Assembly (NCBI RefSeq): GCF_004352915.1 | Contig: NZ_SJSY01000076.1 | Location: 434,001 to 498,000, forward strand | Origin: Flavobacterium zhairuonense | GTDB lineage: Bacteria; Bacteroidota; Bacteroidia; Flavobacteriales; Flavobacteriaceae | DNA: 64,000 nucleotides | Reading direction: 5' to 3' | In this document: positions 7,331-15,723 of the stretch, in pieces | Position numbering within the stretch: the first letter of the stretch is position 1 | Layout: every line of letters starts with the position of its first letter | Program-made: the position numbers and the translations under genes | Notes under the pieces: generated by a model | The model's database searches: none | Told to the model about the DNA's origin: nothing | Seen by the model: only the letters and a program-made list of their open reading frames with translations

Positions 7331-8920
7331 ATGATCATTCTGCAAAACATTTCATATACACATTCTAATACAGAATTGCTGTTTAGCGCTGTAAGCTTAA
7401 CAGTAAACACAGGCAATAAAATAGCCTTAACAGGACATAACGGTTCTGGAAAATCGACTTTGCTTAAAATTATTGCAAAAGAATTATTTCCGTCAAGCGG
7501 AACCATCGAAATTGAGACCGAACCGTATTATATTCCACAAATCTTCGGACAATACAATCATTTGACGATTGCCGAAGCTTTACAAATCGGGCCAAAACTT
7601 ACCGCTTTCCGCGAAATTCTTGAGGGAAATGTAACTGAAGCCAATTTGAATATTCTCAACGACGACTGGACGATTGAAGATCGATGCAACGAAGCTTTAA
7701 ATTACTGGAAATTAAATGATTTTGATTTAAATCAGAAAATGGATTCTTTGAGCGGAGGCCAGAAAACAAAGGTATTTCTCGCAGGTATCATGATTCATGA
7801 ACCAAAACTTATTTTATTGGACGAACCCAGCAATCATCTTGATCTTGAAGGAAGAAAGCTGCTGTATCAATTCATCAAAGATTCGTCCTTGACGATGCTG
7901 ATTGTGAGCCACGACCGCAAACTATTGAATTTACTCGATACAACTTGTGAATTAAAGTCAAACGGAATCAAAACCTACGGCGGTAATTATGATTTTTATT
8001 TGGAACAAAAGAATATCGAAAAGAATGCTTTAGCACTTGATATTCATTCGAAAGAAAAAGCGCTTCAAAAAGCCAAAGAAAAACAGCGGGAAACGATTGA
8101 AAGACAACAAAAATCTGATGCAAAAGGCAAAAAGAAACAAGAAAAAGCTGGAGTTGCCCGCATTATGATGAATACGTTGAAAAATAAGGCCGAAAATAGT
8201 ACATCAAAAACGAAAAGCGTTCATGAAGAAAAAATTGGCGGTATATCACAAGAATTGCGAGAACTGCGTGAAAACGTTTCGAGCTTGGATAAAATGAAAT
8301 TCGGGCTTGATAATTCACGTTTGCATAAAGGAAAAATAATGGTTGATGCAACATCGTTGAATTATAGTTATAACGAAAAAAATATTTGGAAAACCGATTT
8401 GAGTTTTCAGATTCTTTCGGGCGAAAGAATGGCTTTAAAAGGAAATAACGGTTCCGGAAAAACAACGCTGATTAAATTAATTTTAAAAAAATTACAGCCA
8501 AAATCAGGAAATCTGAAAATTGCAGATTGCCAAAGCGTTTATATTGACCAGGATTATTCTTTAATCAATAACGCGCTAACGGTTTACGAACAGGCGCAAC
8601 AAAGCAATACTTCGGGTTTAGAAGAACACGATATTAAAATGCGATTGAATCGTTTTCTTTTCGGAAAATCAGATTGGGACAAACCTTGCCAGTTTTTAAG
8701 CGGAGGAGAAAGAATGCGCTTAATGCTCTGCGGATTGACAATCACAAATCAGGCTCCCGATTTAATCATTTTAGATGAACCAACAAACAATCTCGACATC
8801 CAGAATATCGAAATTCTGACTGCTGCTTTAAATGAATATCAGGGAACTTTAATTGTAGTTTCACATGATGAAATATTTTTAAAAGAAACAAACGTAAACA
8901 ACAGTATTACTTTAATTTAG
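7331..8920 (+). CDS. ABC-F family ATPase (tandem ABC domains, no membrane domain)
   Basis: From the ATG at 7331 (MIILQNISYTHS) the protein has 529 residues and two ABC ATPase domains. Domain 1: Walker A GHNGSGKST, signature LSGGQ, Walker B LILLDEPSNHLD. Domain 2: GNNGSGKTT, LSGGER, LIILDEPTNNLD. A charged linker rich in Lys and Gln (about residues 230-300) joins them, which is the ABC-F arrangement. ABC-F proteins act on ribosomes and some protect against antibiotics; this sequence does not allow assignment to a resistance class. An in-frame ATG at 7292 is also possible, but the chosen start matches the usual family N terminus. Confidence 0.88.
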   Translation: MIILQNISYTHSNTELLFSAVSLTVNTGNKIALTGHNGSGKSTLLKIIAKELFPSSGTIEIETEPYYIPQIFGQYNHLTIAEALQIGPKLTAFREILEGNVTEANLNILNDDWTIEDRCNEALNYWKLNDFDLNQKMDSLSGGQKTKVFLAGIMIHEPKLILLDEPSNHLDLEGRKLLYQFIKDSSLTMLIVSHDRKLLNLLDTTCELKSNGIKTYGGNYDFYLEQKNIEKNALALDIHSKEKALQKAKEKQRETIERQQKSDAKGKKKQEKAGVARIMMNTLKNKAENSTSKTKSVHEEKIGGISQELRELRENVSSLDKMKFGLDNSRLHKGKIMVDATSLNYSYNEKNIWKTDLSFQILSGERMALKGNNGSGKTTLIKLILKKLQPKSGNLKIADCQSVYIDQDYSLINNALTVYEQAQQSNTSGLEEHDIKMRLNRFLFGKSDWDKPCQFLSGGERMRLMLCGLTITNQAPDLIILDEPTNNLDIQNIEILTAALNEYQGTLIVVSHDEIFLKETNVNNSITLI

Positions 8921-8988
8921 AATACTATATATAAACAAAAACTTGAAATGTAATTTATAAATATTTCATACTGAAAGATAGATAATCT

Positions 8989-9107
8989 AACCGCAAAGGA
9001 CGCAAGGGTTTACGCTAAGTTCGCAAAGTTTTTTACACATAGCTTTGCGTGCTTTGCGATTATACTAAACCTTGAATGTAAAAATCTTAGCGTGCTTTGC
9101 GGTTAAA
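8989..9107. repeat. Dispersed inverted repeat, AACCGCAAAG family
   Basis: Outer arms AACCGCAAAGgACGC and GCGTGCTTTGCGGTTA, with inner GTTCGCAAAG and CTTTGCGtGCTTTGCG words. Related copies lie at 13759-13877 and 14561-14680. All are intergenic and of similar length (about 120 bp). It also fills most of the gap between the ABC-F gene and the convergent response-regulator gene. Confidence 0.75.
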
Positions 9108-9127
9108 CTATTTACATTTCACAATTA

Positions 9128-9895
9128 TCAACGGTTTTCGAGCCAGCTCAAAAAAGCCGTCGCTTTCTCTTTTCCGACTAAAAGTTTTTCCTCTGTCGGA
9201 ATCGTTAATTTGATCAAAAGCTTTCTTGAAAAATAATGCTCCGCTTCTCTAATTGCCGAAAAATTCACCAAATACTGCCTGTTCGTTCTGAAAAACTGAA
9301 TTGGTGACAACAACTTATGCACCTCATCCAAAGATTGCGTAATCTGATATTCGGTTTTATCAAAAGTCATAATCGTTGGCGTTTCATTTTTGATAAAGAA
9401 AAACGCAATATTCTCGGTTTGAATCGTTTGGTATTTATTGTTTTTAAAAACCAAAAAGCTTTTTTTGCCTGTGTTTTCGCCTGTTCTAGTTAAAAGATAG
9501 TCGAAATCGGGCATCATTTTTTTATTTCTTTGGAAGAAATTCTTCAGTTCACCTGCTTTTTTGATCGCTTGCGAAATGCTGTCTCTTGAAAAAGGCTTCA
9601 ACACATAATCAATTCCGTTTGATTTAAAGGCTTCAATCGCATAATCATCAAAAGCCGTACAGAATATCACCGGAGACAATACCTCAACGTTTTTAAAAAT
9701 CTCAAAACAAAGTCCGTCCGCCAGCTGAATGTCCATAAAAATCAAGTCCGGCTGATCATTTTCCATAAGATAACTCACCGCGCCATCAATACTCTGAATG
9801 TACGACAAAATCTGCGCATCAGGCCTGATACTCAAAATAAGCTGACCTAGTGCTTTGGCCGTTTTTACTTCATCCTCAATTATTACGATATTCAT
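9128..9895 (-). CDS. LytR/AlgR-family response regulator
   Basis: The ATG at 9895 gives 255 residues starting MNIVIIEDEVKTAKAL, the normal receiver-domain start; an open frame extends further upstream but overlaps the kinase gene. The receiver domain has acidic EDE, phospho-acceptor Asp in DLIFMDIQLADG, Thr in FCTAFDD and Lys in DYVLKPF. A C-terminal LytTR DNA-binding domain follows (about 150-255, with FFRTNRQYLVNF). It overlaps the end of the kinase gene by 20 bp, so the two are translated together as a two-component pair. Confidence 0.9.
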   Translation of the reverse strand: MNIVIIEDEVKTAKALGQLILSIRPDAQILSYIQSIDGAVSYLMENDQPDLIFMDIQLADGLCFEIFKNVEVLSPVIFCTAFDDYAIEAFKSNGIDYVLKPFSRDSISQAIKKAGELKNFFQRNKKMMPDFDYLLTRTGENTGKKSFLVFKNNKYQTIQTENIAFFFIKNETPTIMTFDKTEYQITQSLDEVHKLLSPIQFFRTNRQYLVNFSAIREAEHYFSRKLLIKLTIPTEEKLLVGKEKATAFLSWLENR

Positions 9896-10892
9896 AAATA
9901 AGCGGTATTTTAACTTTAAAAATAGTGTCGTTTTTGTCAATTTCGATTTCCTTGTGAGCCAAATGCATAAAACGCTGATTGATATTATCCAAACCAACGC
10001 CCGTTGACAAGACGCCGCGTTTCAGCTGAATTGGATTTTCAATCACTAGAAAATCATTTTCAGTATATAATTTAATTCGCAAAGGTTTGTCTAAAGAAAC
10101 GACATTATGTTTGATGCAATTTTCAATCAAAAGCTGAAGCGAAAAAGGCGGAATAGCGCAATCGTATTGTTTTGGATTAATTTCATTCAGCACTTCAAAT
10201 CCGTCTTCAAAACGTGCTTTCAGCAAATAAACATACGAATCCAGAATCTGAATTTCCTCTTTTAAGGATATCAAGTCAAGCTTTCGGCTATCAAGTGTAA
10301 AACGGTAAAAATCAGATAATTTTAAAATAAAATCTGAGCTCTGCGGATCCTGAATATCCACCATTGATTTTAACGTGTTTAAACTATTAAAAAGAAAGTG
10401 CGGATTTACCTGTTGCTTCAAAAGTTCATATTGCGCACCAAGATTTAAAGCTTTGGTTCGTTCAAGCTCAACTCCTATTTGTTGCGTTTGATAATTCTGA
10501 AAAAGCAAGTGCAAAAACATATATACAATCAAATTGATCAAAACACCTCGAAGTTCAAACATAATTGGCGCATCCATTTTTGAAACCTGAAAAAGCTCCT
10601 GATGCGCGATTACCAGTACAACCATAAGCAAAATCCCTAATACGACGCTCAACAACAACTTCCAGTTAAACAAGCTCTTATTAGTGCGCTGTGCCGAAAA
10701 TTTCGGCAAACTGTAAATGTTGTAATACCAGATAAAAAGAGAAAACAGAAGTGTAATTGAAGAATTGATCACTAAATCGCCAGGCGTTGTGGCAGCATCG
10801 AATAATTTTGGAATTGAAGCAAGGATTGCAAGGGCTATAGAACTTCCCCAAATGACTCTCGGAGAAACCTGAAAGCGTTTTACTTTTTCCAT
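9876..10892 (-). CDS. LytS/YpdA-type sensor histidine kinase
   Basis: From the ATG at 10892 the protein has 338 residues: four hydrophobic segments in the first 140, then a His_kinase domain with QVNPHFLFNSLNTLKSMV (phospho-accepting His) and an ATPase domain with LLIENCIKHNV (N box) and TGVGLDNINQRF (G box). A TTG codon 18 bp upstream is a less likely start. There is no large periplasmic sensor, so the signal is probably sensed in the membrane. It partners the LytTR regulator encoded immediately downstream. Confidence 0.9.
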   Translation of the reverse strand: MEKVKRFQVSPRVIWGSSIALAILASIPKLFDAATTPGDLVINSSITLLFSLFIWYYNIYSLPKFSAQRTNKSLFNWKLLLSVVLGILLMVVLVIAHQELFQVSKMDAPIMFELRGVLINLIVYMFLHLLFQNYQTQQIGVELERTKALNLGAQYELLKQQVNPHFLFNSLNTLKSMVDIQDPQSSDFILKLSDFYRFTLDSRKLDLISLKEEIQILDSYVYLLKARFEDGFEVLNEINPKQYDCAIPPFSLQLLIENCIKHNVVSLDKPLRIKLYTENDFLVIENPIQLKRGVLSTGVGLDNINQRFMHLAHKEIEIDKNDTIFKVKIPLIYEYRNN

Positions 10893-10910
10893 ATATTTTT
10901 TTTGTTTCAA

Positions 10911-11237
10911 GTTTCATCCCGATAGCTATCGGGACAGGTTTCAAGTTGGCTTTACTTTGCCAAAGATAGCAATAAATTAACGGGGTTTTGATTATAAAAA
11001 AAGTAAAATTACAAACAATAACCCGCTTTGTTTTTTTTGCATTTAATACTTAATTTATAAATTTACATAACAAATTAAAAATAACTGGTTTTCAACAATT
11101 TAAACACAAACAAAAACACACAACTGTCATTGTGTCAGAACCAAAAACCGCGCTTTTTTTGCCCTAAATCTTTCTCAAAATGACAGTTTAAGACATTCAA
11201 ATTTCAGTTTAAAAATATTGAAAATCTGATTCTTTTA
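10911..11237. other. Intergenic region: kinase promoter, palindrome, long inverted repeat
   Basis: On the minus strand TATCTTTG (10968-10961) is a good -7 box for the kinase operon; no clear TTG lies at -33. A perfect palindrome CCCGATAGCTATCGGG (10918-10933) lies in the expected leader. Further up, ACTGTCATT (about 11123) and AATGACAGT (about 11180) are inverted words about 46 bp apart. No ORF was found. Confidence 0.45.
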
Positions 11238-11996
11238 TTACAGTAAATTTTGTGTAAAAACTGCTCGGTCGGCACCCAAAATAATTCCCGAATTCATGTC
11301 CTGAACGAAACCTATAATTTCAAAATCTTTAGAATTAAAACCTTTGGGTAAAGAAACCGAAACATTCCCTTTTTGATTTCCGGTCAAAACAAAACCATTC
11401 AAGCTTCGAACAATTTGAAAATGCGACAAAACACGATTCGCATTCTCTCCTCTTTTCACATTGCTTTTAGCCGATTTTTGAACCACGGCAACGTATAAGC
11501 GATTATTTTTGGAAATTTTATTGATGTTGTAATTCAAAATCAATTTATCACCTTGCTGATTAGCTTCTAAGGCAATTTCTGTAAATGCGGGTTTTGAAAG
11601 CGCTGAACGTATTCCGTTTTGAACGGCAGTTTCCTGAGAACCGATATAATCTATTTTGCCATTGATAATAAGCTGTGGCGTATAAATAGGCTCTTTTTCC
11701 ATAAATTTTGCATAATCGTATTGTCTTTTAGTGTTTGCCGCATTGCTGAAAATATCTTTCCAACCTTGTTTGTCCCAATAATCGACATGATAAGACAAAA
11801 CATAAACATTGCTGTCTTTGTATTGATTCTGGATTTTCCCCATCAATTCATCTGCCGGAGGACAGCTTGAACAGCCTTCGGAAGTATAGAGTTCTAAAAA
11901 GGCAAAACCTTTTTTTGTTGCATTTTGACTAAAAATAGTGTTTCCAGCCAAAAGAAACAGCATTACGAATACTGTCAATAATTTTATATTTTTCAT
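11238..11996 (-). CDS. Exported DUF1223 thioredoxin-like protein
   Basis: The 252-residue protein starts with a signal peptide (residues 1-23, ending TIFSQ). It then has the DUF1223 signature ELYTSEGCSSCPPADELMGKI, a thioredoxin-like fold with a CxxC motif. It also contains YHVDYWDKQGWKDIFS and YTPQLIINGKIDYIGS, typical of the family. Members are exported proteins of unknown activity, probably redox-related. It lies 55 bp beyond the end of the ohr gene, separated by a terminator-like palindrome. Confidence 0.85.
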   Translation of the reverse strand: MKNIKLLTVFVMLFLLAGNTIFSQNATKKGFAFLELYTSEGCSSCPPADELMGKIQNQYKDSNVYVLSYHVDYWDKQGWKDIFSNAANTKRQYDYAKFMEKEPIYTPQLIINGKIDYIGSQETAVQNGIRSALSKPAFTEIALEANQQGDKLILNYNINKISKNNRLYVAVVQKSAKSNVKRGENANRVLSHFQIVRSLNGFVLTGNQKGNVSVSLPKGFNSKDFEIIGFVQDMNSGIILGADRAVFTQNLL

Positions 11997-12012
11997 GATT
12001 TCTTAATTTTAT

Positions 12013-12045
12013 AAACCCGACAGGTTTTAAAAACCTGTCGGGTTT
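12013..12045. terminator. Bidirectional terminator-like palindrome (AAACCCGACAGG)
   Basis: AAACCCGACAGGTTT and its complement form a near-perfect stem, with T-rich DNA on both sides. An almost identical element occurs at 50454-50485. It would end the ohr transcript on the minus strand. Confidence 0.7.
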
Positions 12046-12051
12046 CTCTAT

Positions 12052-12462
12052 TTACAGAATATTAAGTTCGACGTTTATATTTCCTCTTGTCGCTTTAGAA
12101 TACGGACAAGTTTGATGCGCTTGAGCCGCTAATGCTTTAGAAGTTTCTAAATCCAAACCTGGCAAACTGATATTTAATCTAGCTTGTAAAGAATATTCGC
12201 CTTCAGTTACACATAAATCAACCTCAGCATCAACAGCAGTTTCTGCTGGAAGTTTGATGCCCAGTTTAGAAGCCGCAATTCCCAAAGCTCCAATAAAACA
12301 AGCCGACCAGCCCGCAGCAAACAATTGCTCTGGATTTGTCCCCGGACGTGAAGATCCCGGCGCACTTAATTTGATATTCAATTGTTCGTCTGAACTTTGA
12401 GAAGCTCCTTCTCTACCGCCTGTTGTATGTGTTTTTCCTGTGTATAAAACTTTTGTCTCCAT
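12052..12462 (-). CDS. ohr: Organic hydroperoxide resistance protein (Ohr)
   Basis: 136 residues with the OsmC/Ohr fold. The two peroxidatic/resolving cysteines are at 55 (WSACFIGAL) and 119 (HQTCPYSKATRGN), with the NPEQLFAAG motif before the first. Ohr reduces organic and lipid hydroperoxides using lipoyl thiols in the cytoplasm. Of the two OsmC-fold proteins in the window (the other at 23671), this one fits Ohr best because of the TCPYSKATRGN C-terminal motif. No MarR-type OhrR is adjacent. Confidence 0.9.
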   Translation of the reverse strand: METKVLYTGKTHTTGGREGASQSSDEQLNIKLSAPGSSRPGTNPEQLFAAGWSACFIGALGIAASKLGIKLPAETAVDAEVDLCVTEGEYSLQARLNISLPGLDLETSKALAAQAHQTCPYSKATRGNINVELNIL

Positions 12463-12587
12463 GTTTTTAATTGTTAATTGTGAGTTGTTAATTGTAAATT
12501 TTTATATGTTTTATGTTGATTTTTTTTTGTTGAATGTAAAAAGTGAGTAGTGAAATTAATTAACCATTCACCATTTACAATTCACCA

Positions 12588-13595
12588 TTATTTTGAAACA
12601 TCAATTATTGCTTGCGCAAACGCTTTTGGATCTTCTTGAGGCACATTATGACCGATTCCTTTTAAAATTCTGTGTTCGTATTTTCCTGTGAATTTGTTAG
12701 CGTATGCTTTTCCATCTGCGAAAGCGCCGTCAAAATCGCTTCCAATTGTGATTGTTGGAACTTTAATTTCTGGTCTTGTGGCCAAACGTTTTTCAAGATT
12801 ATCGTATTTTGATTCTCCTGCTTCAAGAGATTGTCTCCATCTGTAGTTGTGAATTACGATTGCTACGTGATCTGGATTGTCAAAAGATTGCGCGGTTTGA
12901 TCGTAAGTTGCTTTGTCGAAATTCCATAACGGAGAAGCGATTTTCCAGATTAATTTATTGAAATCGTACGTATTTTGTGTGTAACCTTGTTTTCCTCTTT
13001 CGGTTGCGAAATAATATTGGTACCACCAACCTAATTCTGCTGTTGGAGGAAGCGGTTTTAAATTTGCTTCTAAATTCACCACCAAATAACCGCTTACAGA
13101 AACCAAACCTTTTACACGTTCTGGCCAAAGTGCTGAAACTACAACTGCTGTTCTTGCTCCCCAGTCAAATCCGCCAATTACGGCTTTATCAATTTTCAAG
13201 GCATCCATAAAAGCGATAATGTCACTCGCTAAAGCCGCTTGCTGGCCGTTTCTGAACGTATCTTTTGAAAGGAAGGTCGTAGTGCCAAAACCTCTTAAAT
13301 AAGGCGTAAAAACGTGATATCCTTTTGCAACCAAAATCGGAACGACTTCGTTGTAGCTGTGAATATCGTAAGGCCAACCGTGAAGCAGAATAACTGGAGT
13401 CCCATTTGACGGACCAGCCTCTGTATAACCTACGTTTAATAATCCGGCGTTGATTTGTTTTAAAGTTCCAAGTGAAGGGTTTGTTTCAATTGTTTTAAGA
13501 GCTTGTGCATTCGTTACATTCACATTCATAAAAAGAATGACAATTAAGATTGATTTTGCAAAAATGTTGTTTGTAATTTTTAATAGTGTTTTCAT
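12588..13595 (-). CDS. Exported alpha/beta hydrolase, epoxide hydrolase-like
   Basis: 335 residues with a signal peptide (about 1-30, ending TNAQA). The alpha/beta hydrolase fold has an oxyanion HGWPYD motif and nucleophile elbow GGFDWGART, where Asp rather than Ser is the nucleophile. The catalytic His is in GIGHNVPQEDP near the C terminus. Asp nucleophile plus HGWP points to the epoxide hydrolase/haloalkane dehalogenase branch. The promoter has the same direct-repeat architecture as the cupin and DoxX genes. Substrate unknown. Confidence 0.83.
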   Translation of the reverse strand: MKTLLKITNNIFAKSILIVILFMNVNVTNAQALKTIETNPSLGTLKQINAGLLNVGYTEAGPSNGTPVILLHGWPYDIHSYNEVVPILVAKGYHVFTPYLRGFGTTTFLSKDTFRNGQQAALASDIIAFMDALKIDKAVIGGFDWGARTAVVVSALWPERVKGLVSVSGYLVVNLEANLKPLPPTAELGWWYQYYFATERGKQGYTQNTYDFNKLIWKIASPLWNFDKATYDQTAQSFDNPDHVAIVIHNYRWRQSLEAGESKYDNLEKRLATRPEIKVPTITIGSDFDGAFADGKAYANKFTGKYEHRILKGIGHNVPQEDPKAFAQAIIDVSK

Positions 13596-13639
13596 AATTT
13601 TTATTTTTTGATTAGTTGATTATCAGTTAATTTCTTCGT

Positions 13640-13713
13640 CAAAGGTATCTTGACAATCCTCGTTTTAAAAGGAGAAAAAAGGTGAAGTGGACAAAGTTTA
13701 GGGTGAAATGGAC
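13640..13713 (-). promoter_or_regulatory. Direct-repeat promoter of the hydrolase (copy A)
   Basis: On the minus strand GTCCATTTCACC (13713-13702) and GTCCACTTCACC (13692-13681) repeat with a 21-bp period. After exactly 33 bp comes the -7 box TACCTTTG (13647-13640). No TTG lies at -33, as expected for an activator-dependent promoter. Downstream text GAAATTAACTGATAA is shared with copy B. Confidence 0.68.
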
Positions 13714-13758
13714 AGTTAATAATTGTGAATTGTAAATTGTTAATTATAAATTGAAGTT

Positions 13759-13877
13759 TAACAGCAAAGGGCGCTAAGGTCTACGCAATGTTCGCTAAGG
13801 TTTTTTCGTATAGCTTTGCGACCTTTGCGTTTTTATAGAATCAGATAAGTCAAAATCTTTGCGTGCTTTGCGGTTAA
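13759..13877. repeat. Dispersed inverted repeat, AACCGCAAAG family
   Basis: Starts AACAGCAAAGGGCGC and ends GCGTGCTTTGCGGTTAAA, with central GTTCGCTAAGG and CTTTGCGACCTTTGCG. Same family as 8989-9107 and 14561-14680. Confidence 0.72.
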
Positions 13878-13892
13878 ATTTATCCTTGAAAA

Positions 13893-14306
13893 CTATTTCT
13901 TCAAAGTCAAGACCGGTTTTCCTTTTTCGACTATATACGTCGCCAATTCTGAGGCTTTTGTATCTGTATTGTTTCGTGCTGAATGGACCACGCCTGCGGG
14001 AATAAAAAGTACTTCTCCGGCTTTTAAGGTAACCGGCGCTTGGCCTTCAACTTCATATTCTAATGAACCTTCGAGTACGTAAATTATCTCTTCACCCGGA
14101 TGAAAGTGTTTCCCGAAAGCCGAATGACCATCAAAATCGATTTTTGCTTGAACGGTTTCTCTACCCGGAATACTTAAATCGTGTTTTTGCAAATCGGTGC
14201 GTTTTATTCCGGTTTGGGCTGCAATTTGATTCGGAACCAAAAAGGCGATGATGCCTAAAATGATAATTGCGATAATAACCCAGGTTTTTTGTTTTTTAGT
14301 TTCCAT
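13893..14306 (-). CDS. Membrane-anchored cupin-domain protein
   Basis: 137 residues: a hydrophobic N terminus (about 8-30, WVIIAIIILGIIAFLVP), which is an anchor or signal, then a single cupin barrel. Metal-binding motif 1 is H-x-H-x-x-GEEIIYVLEG (FHPGEEIIYVLEG, with the His residues around it) and motif 2 includes AGEVLFIPAGVVHSARN. It may be a small exported dioxygenase or a binding protein; the sequence does not decide. The promoter is copy B of the shared direct-repeat architecture. Confidence 0.8.
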   Translation of the reverse strand: METKKQKTWVIIAIIILGIIAFLVPNQIAAQTGIKRTDLQKHDLSIPGRETVQAKIDFDGHSAFGKHFHPGEEIIYVLEGSLEYEVEGQAPVTLKAGEVLFIPAGVVHSARNNTDTKASELATYIVEKGKPVLTLKK

Positions 14307-14449
14307 AATTTTATAAGTTTTAAAGTCGAATGTCGAAAGTCTTAAAGTCTTCTACTCTGTTTTTTTTATTTTGAAATTGACTTTATAACTTTAGACCTTA
14401 AGACTTTCCGACTAAATTCAAATTATTTGTTATCAGTTAATTTCTGAGT

Positions 14450-14523
14450 CAAAAGTAGAACTACAATGCTTCCTACGAAATGAGAAAATAGCCGAAACGG
14501 ACAAACTTCAGGGTGAAATGGAC
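14450..14523 (-). promoter_or_regulatory. Direct-repeat promoter of the cupin gene (copy B)
   Basis: On the minus strand GTCCATTTCACC (14523-14512) and GTCCGTTTCGGC (14502-14491) repeat with a 21-bp period. Exactly 33 bp follow, then TACTTTTG (14457-14450). The leader to the ATG is unusually long (143 nt) and opens with text nearly identical to that of copy A. Confidence 0.66.
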
Positions 14524-14560
14524 GGGCTTGGAGTTAGGAGTTTTGGAATGGTGGTGATTT

Positions 14561-14680
14561 AACCGCAAAGCACACTAAGATGTTTTAAAGCTGGACTTAT
14601 TAAAAACGCAAAGATCGCAAAGCTATGTGTTTATAACTTTGCGACCTTTGCATAAACCTTAGCGTGCTTTGCGGTTAAAC
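14561..14680. repeat. Dispersed inverted repeat, AACCGCAAAG family
   Basis: Begins AACCGCAAAGCACACTAAGA and ends TTAGCGTGCTTTGCGGTT, an outer stem of about 16 bp. It lies between the cupin promoter and the SDR gene and may terminate the SDR transcript. Confidence 0.75.
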
Positions 14681-14718
14681 TTCAACAGAATTAACAATTA
14701 ATAATTCACCATTAACAA

Positions 14719-15462
14719 TTAAGCCAAAACCATTCCCCCATCCATAATAAAATCGGCGCCGGTGATGAATTTTGCTGCGTCGCTGCTTAAATACGAAACC
14801 ATTTTAGCTACATCTTCTGATTTTCCCATTTGTTTCAATGGCACTTTTTCGATAACGACATCCATAATTCCTTTTACGGTGGTTTCATCTAAACCGACTT
14901 TTTTCATCACTTCCGTTTCAGTAGGTCCCGGACTAACGGAATTCACTCTGATTTTTCGTGGCGCTAATTCCAACGCCGCCGATTTCATAACCGAATTCAA
15001 AGCCGTTTTGCTCGCCGAATAAACCGAAGATCCCGGCCCCGGCATACTCGCAGTATTCGAAGAAAGAAACACGACCGAAGCGCCGTCTTTTAAAATTGGG
15101 ATAAATTTGCTCAGCGTAAAATAAGCGCCTCGCAGATTGACATTCATAATGCTGTCAAACAATTCCTCCGAAGTTTGCTCAATTGTTCCCAAACCCGCAA
15201 TTCCGGCATTGATAAAAAGAATATCAACCGCACCGAAATCTTCTTTTACTTTAGCAACCAGATTCTCAATATCTGAAACACTCGCTTGATTTGCCGTAAC
15301 GGCGGTCACGCCTAATTCCTGCGCTGCTTTTTCAATGGCTTCTTTTCGTCTTCCGGTAATAATAACCTGAGCGCCTTGCTCTTTTAATTGTTTGGCTGCT
15401 GCGTAACCTATACCGCTGTTTCCGCCTGTGATTACGGCTACTTTATCTTTTAAATTGTCCAT
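14719..15462 (-). CDS. SDR-family NAD(P)-dependent oxidoreductase
   Basis: 247-residue classical SDR with all expected motifs: TGGNSGIGYA (cofactor binding), INAG, catalytic Ser in VVFLSSNTAS, YSASK (Tyr-x-x-x-Lys) and the C-terminal TGADFIMDGGM. The GITGRRK-like text after strand 2 (ITGRRKEAIEKA) suggests NADP(H). The minus-strand promoter has a TAACTTTG box about 35 bp before the ATG. Substrate unknown. Confidence 0.9.
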   Translation of the reverse strand: MDNLKDKVAVITGGNSGIGYAAAKQLKEQGAQVIITGRRKEAIEKAAQELGVTAVTANQASVSDIENLVAKVKEDFGAVDILFINAGIAGLGTIEQTSEELFDSIMNVNLRGAYFTLSKFIPILKDGASVVFLSSNTASMPGPGSSVYSASKTALNSVMKSAALELAPRKIRVNSVSPGPTETEVMKKVGLDETTVKGIMDVVIEKVPLKQMGKSEDVAKMVSYLSSDAAKFITGADFIMDGGMVLA

Positions 15463-15634
15463 TGTTTTTTTGTTTTTAAATTAATGGGACAAAGTTAGAT
15501 TGGAAATTGGGTTGGTTTTTTGGTGGTATCATGGAGTATACTGGGATTGGATTTTGTTTTATGAAATACCTTAGAAATAATCTTTACTCTAATTATGTTT
15601 TTGGCTACACTTGCATCACATGAATTTTAAATCA

Positions 15635-15680
15635 TTTACGGATTTCCGTAAAAAAGTTAAAAAATTAAAACCTAATATTG
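15635..15680 (+). promoter_or_regulatory. Island promoter with TTTACGG palindrome (left end)
   Basis: TTTACGG-ATTT-CCGTAAA is a perfect 7-bp-arm palindrome (15635-15652). A -7-like TAATATTG follows after 20 bp (15673-15680), and the ATG is at 15724. The right-hand unit of the island has TTACGG-CAAA-CCGTAA at the same distance from its own -7 box. I infer a shared repressor or activator site. Confidence 0.6.
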
Positions 15681-15723
15681 TTAAGCAAATAATCTCTTGT
15701 ACCTAATTCATAACATCACAATT

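Noticed and set aside
9876..9997. Response regulator starting at 9997 with a hydrophobic N-terminal extension
   Set aside because: That extension overlaps the kinase gene on the same strand; the receiver domain begins normally at the ATG at 9895.
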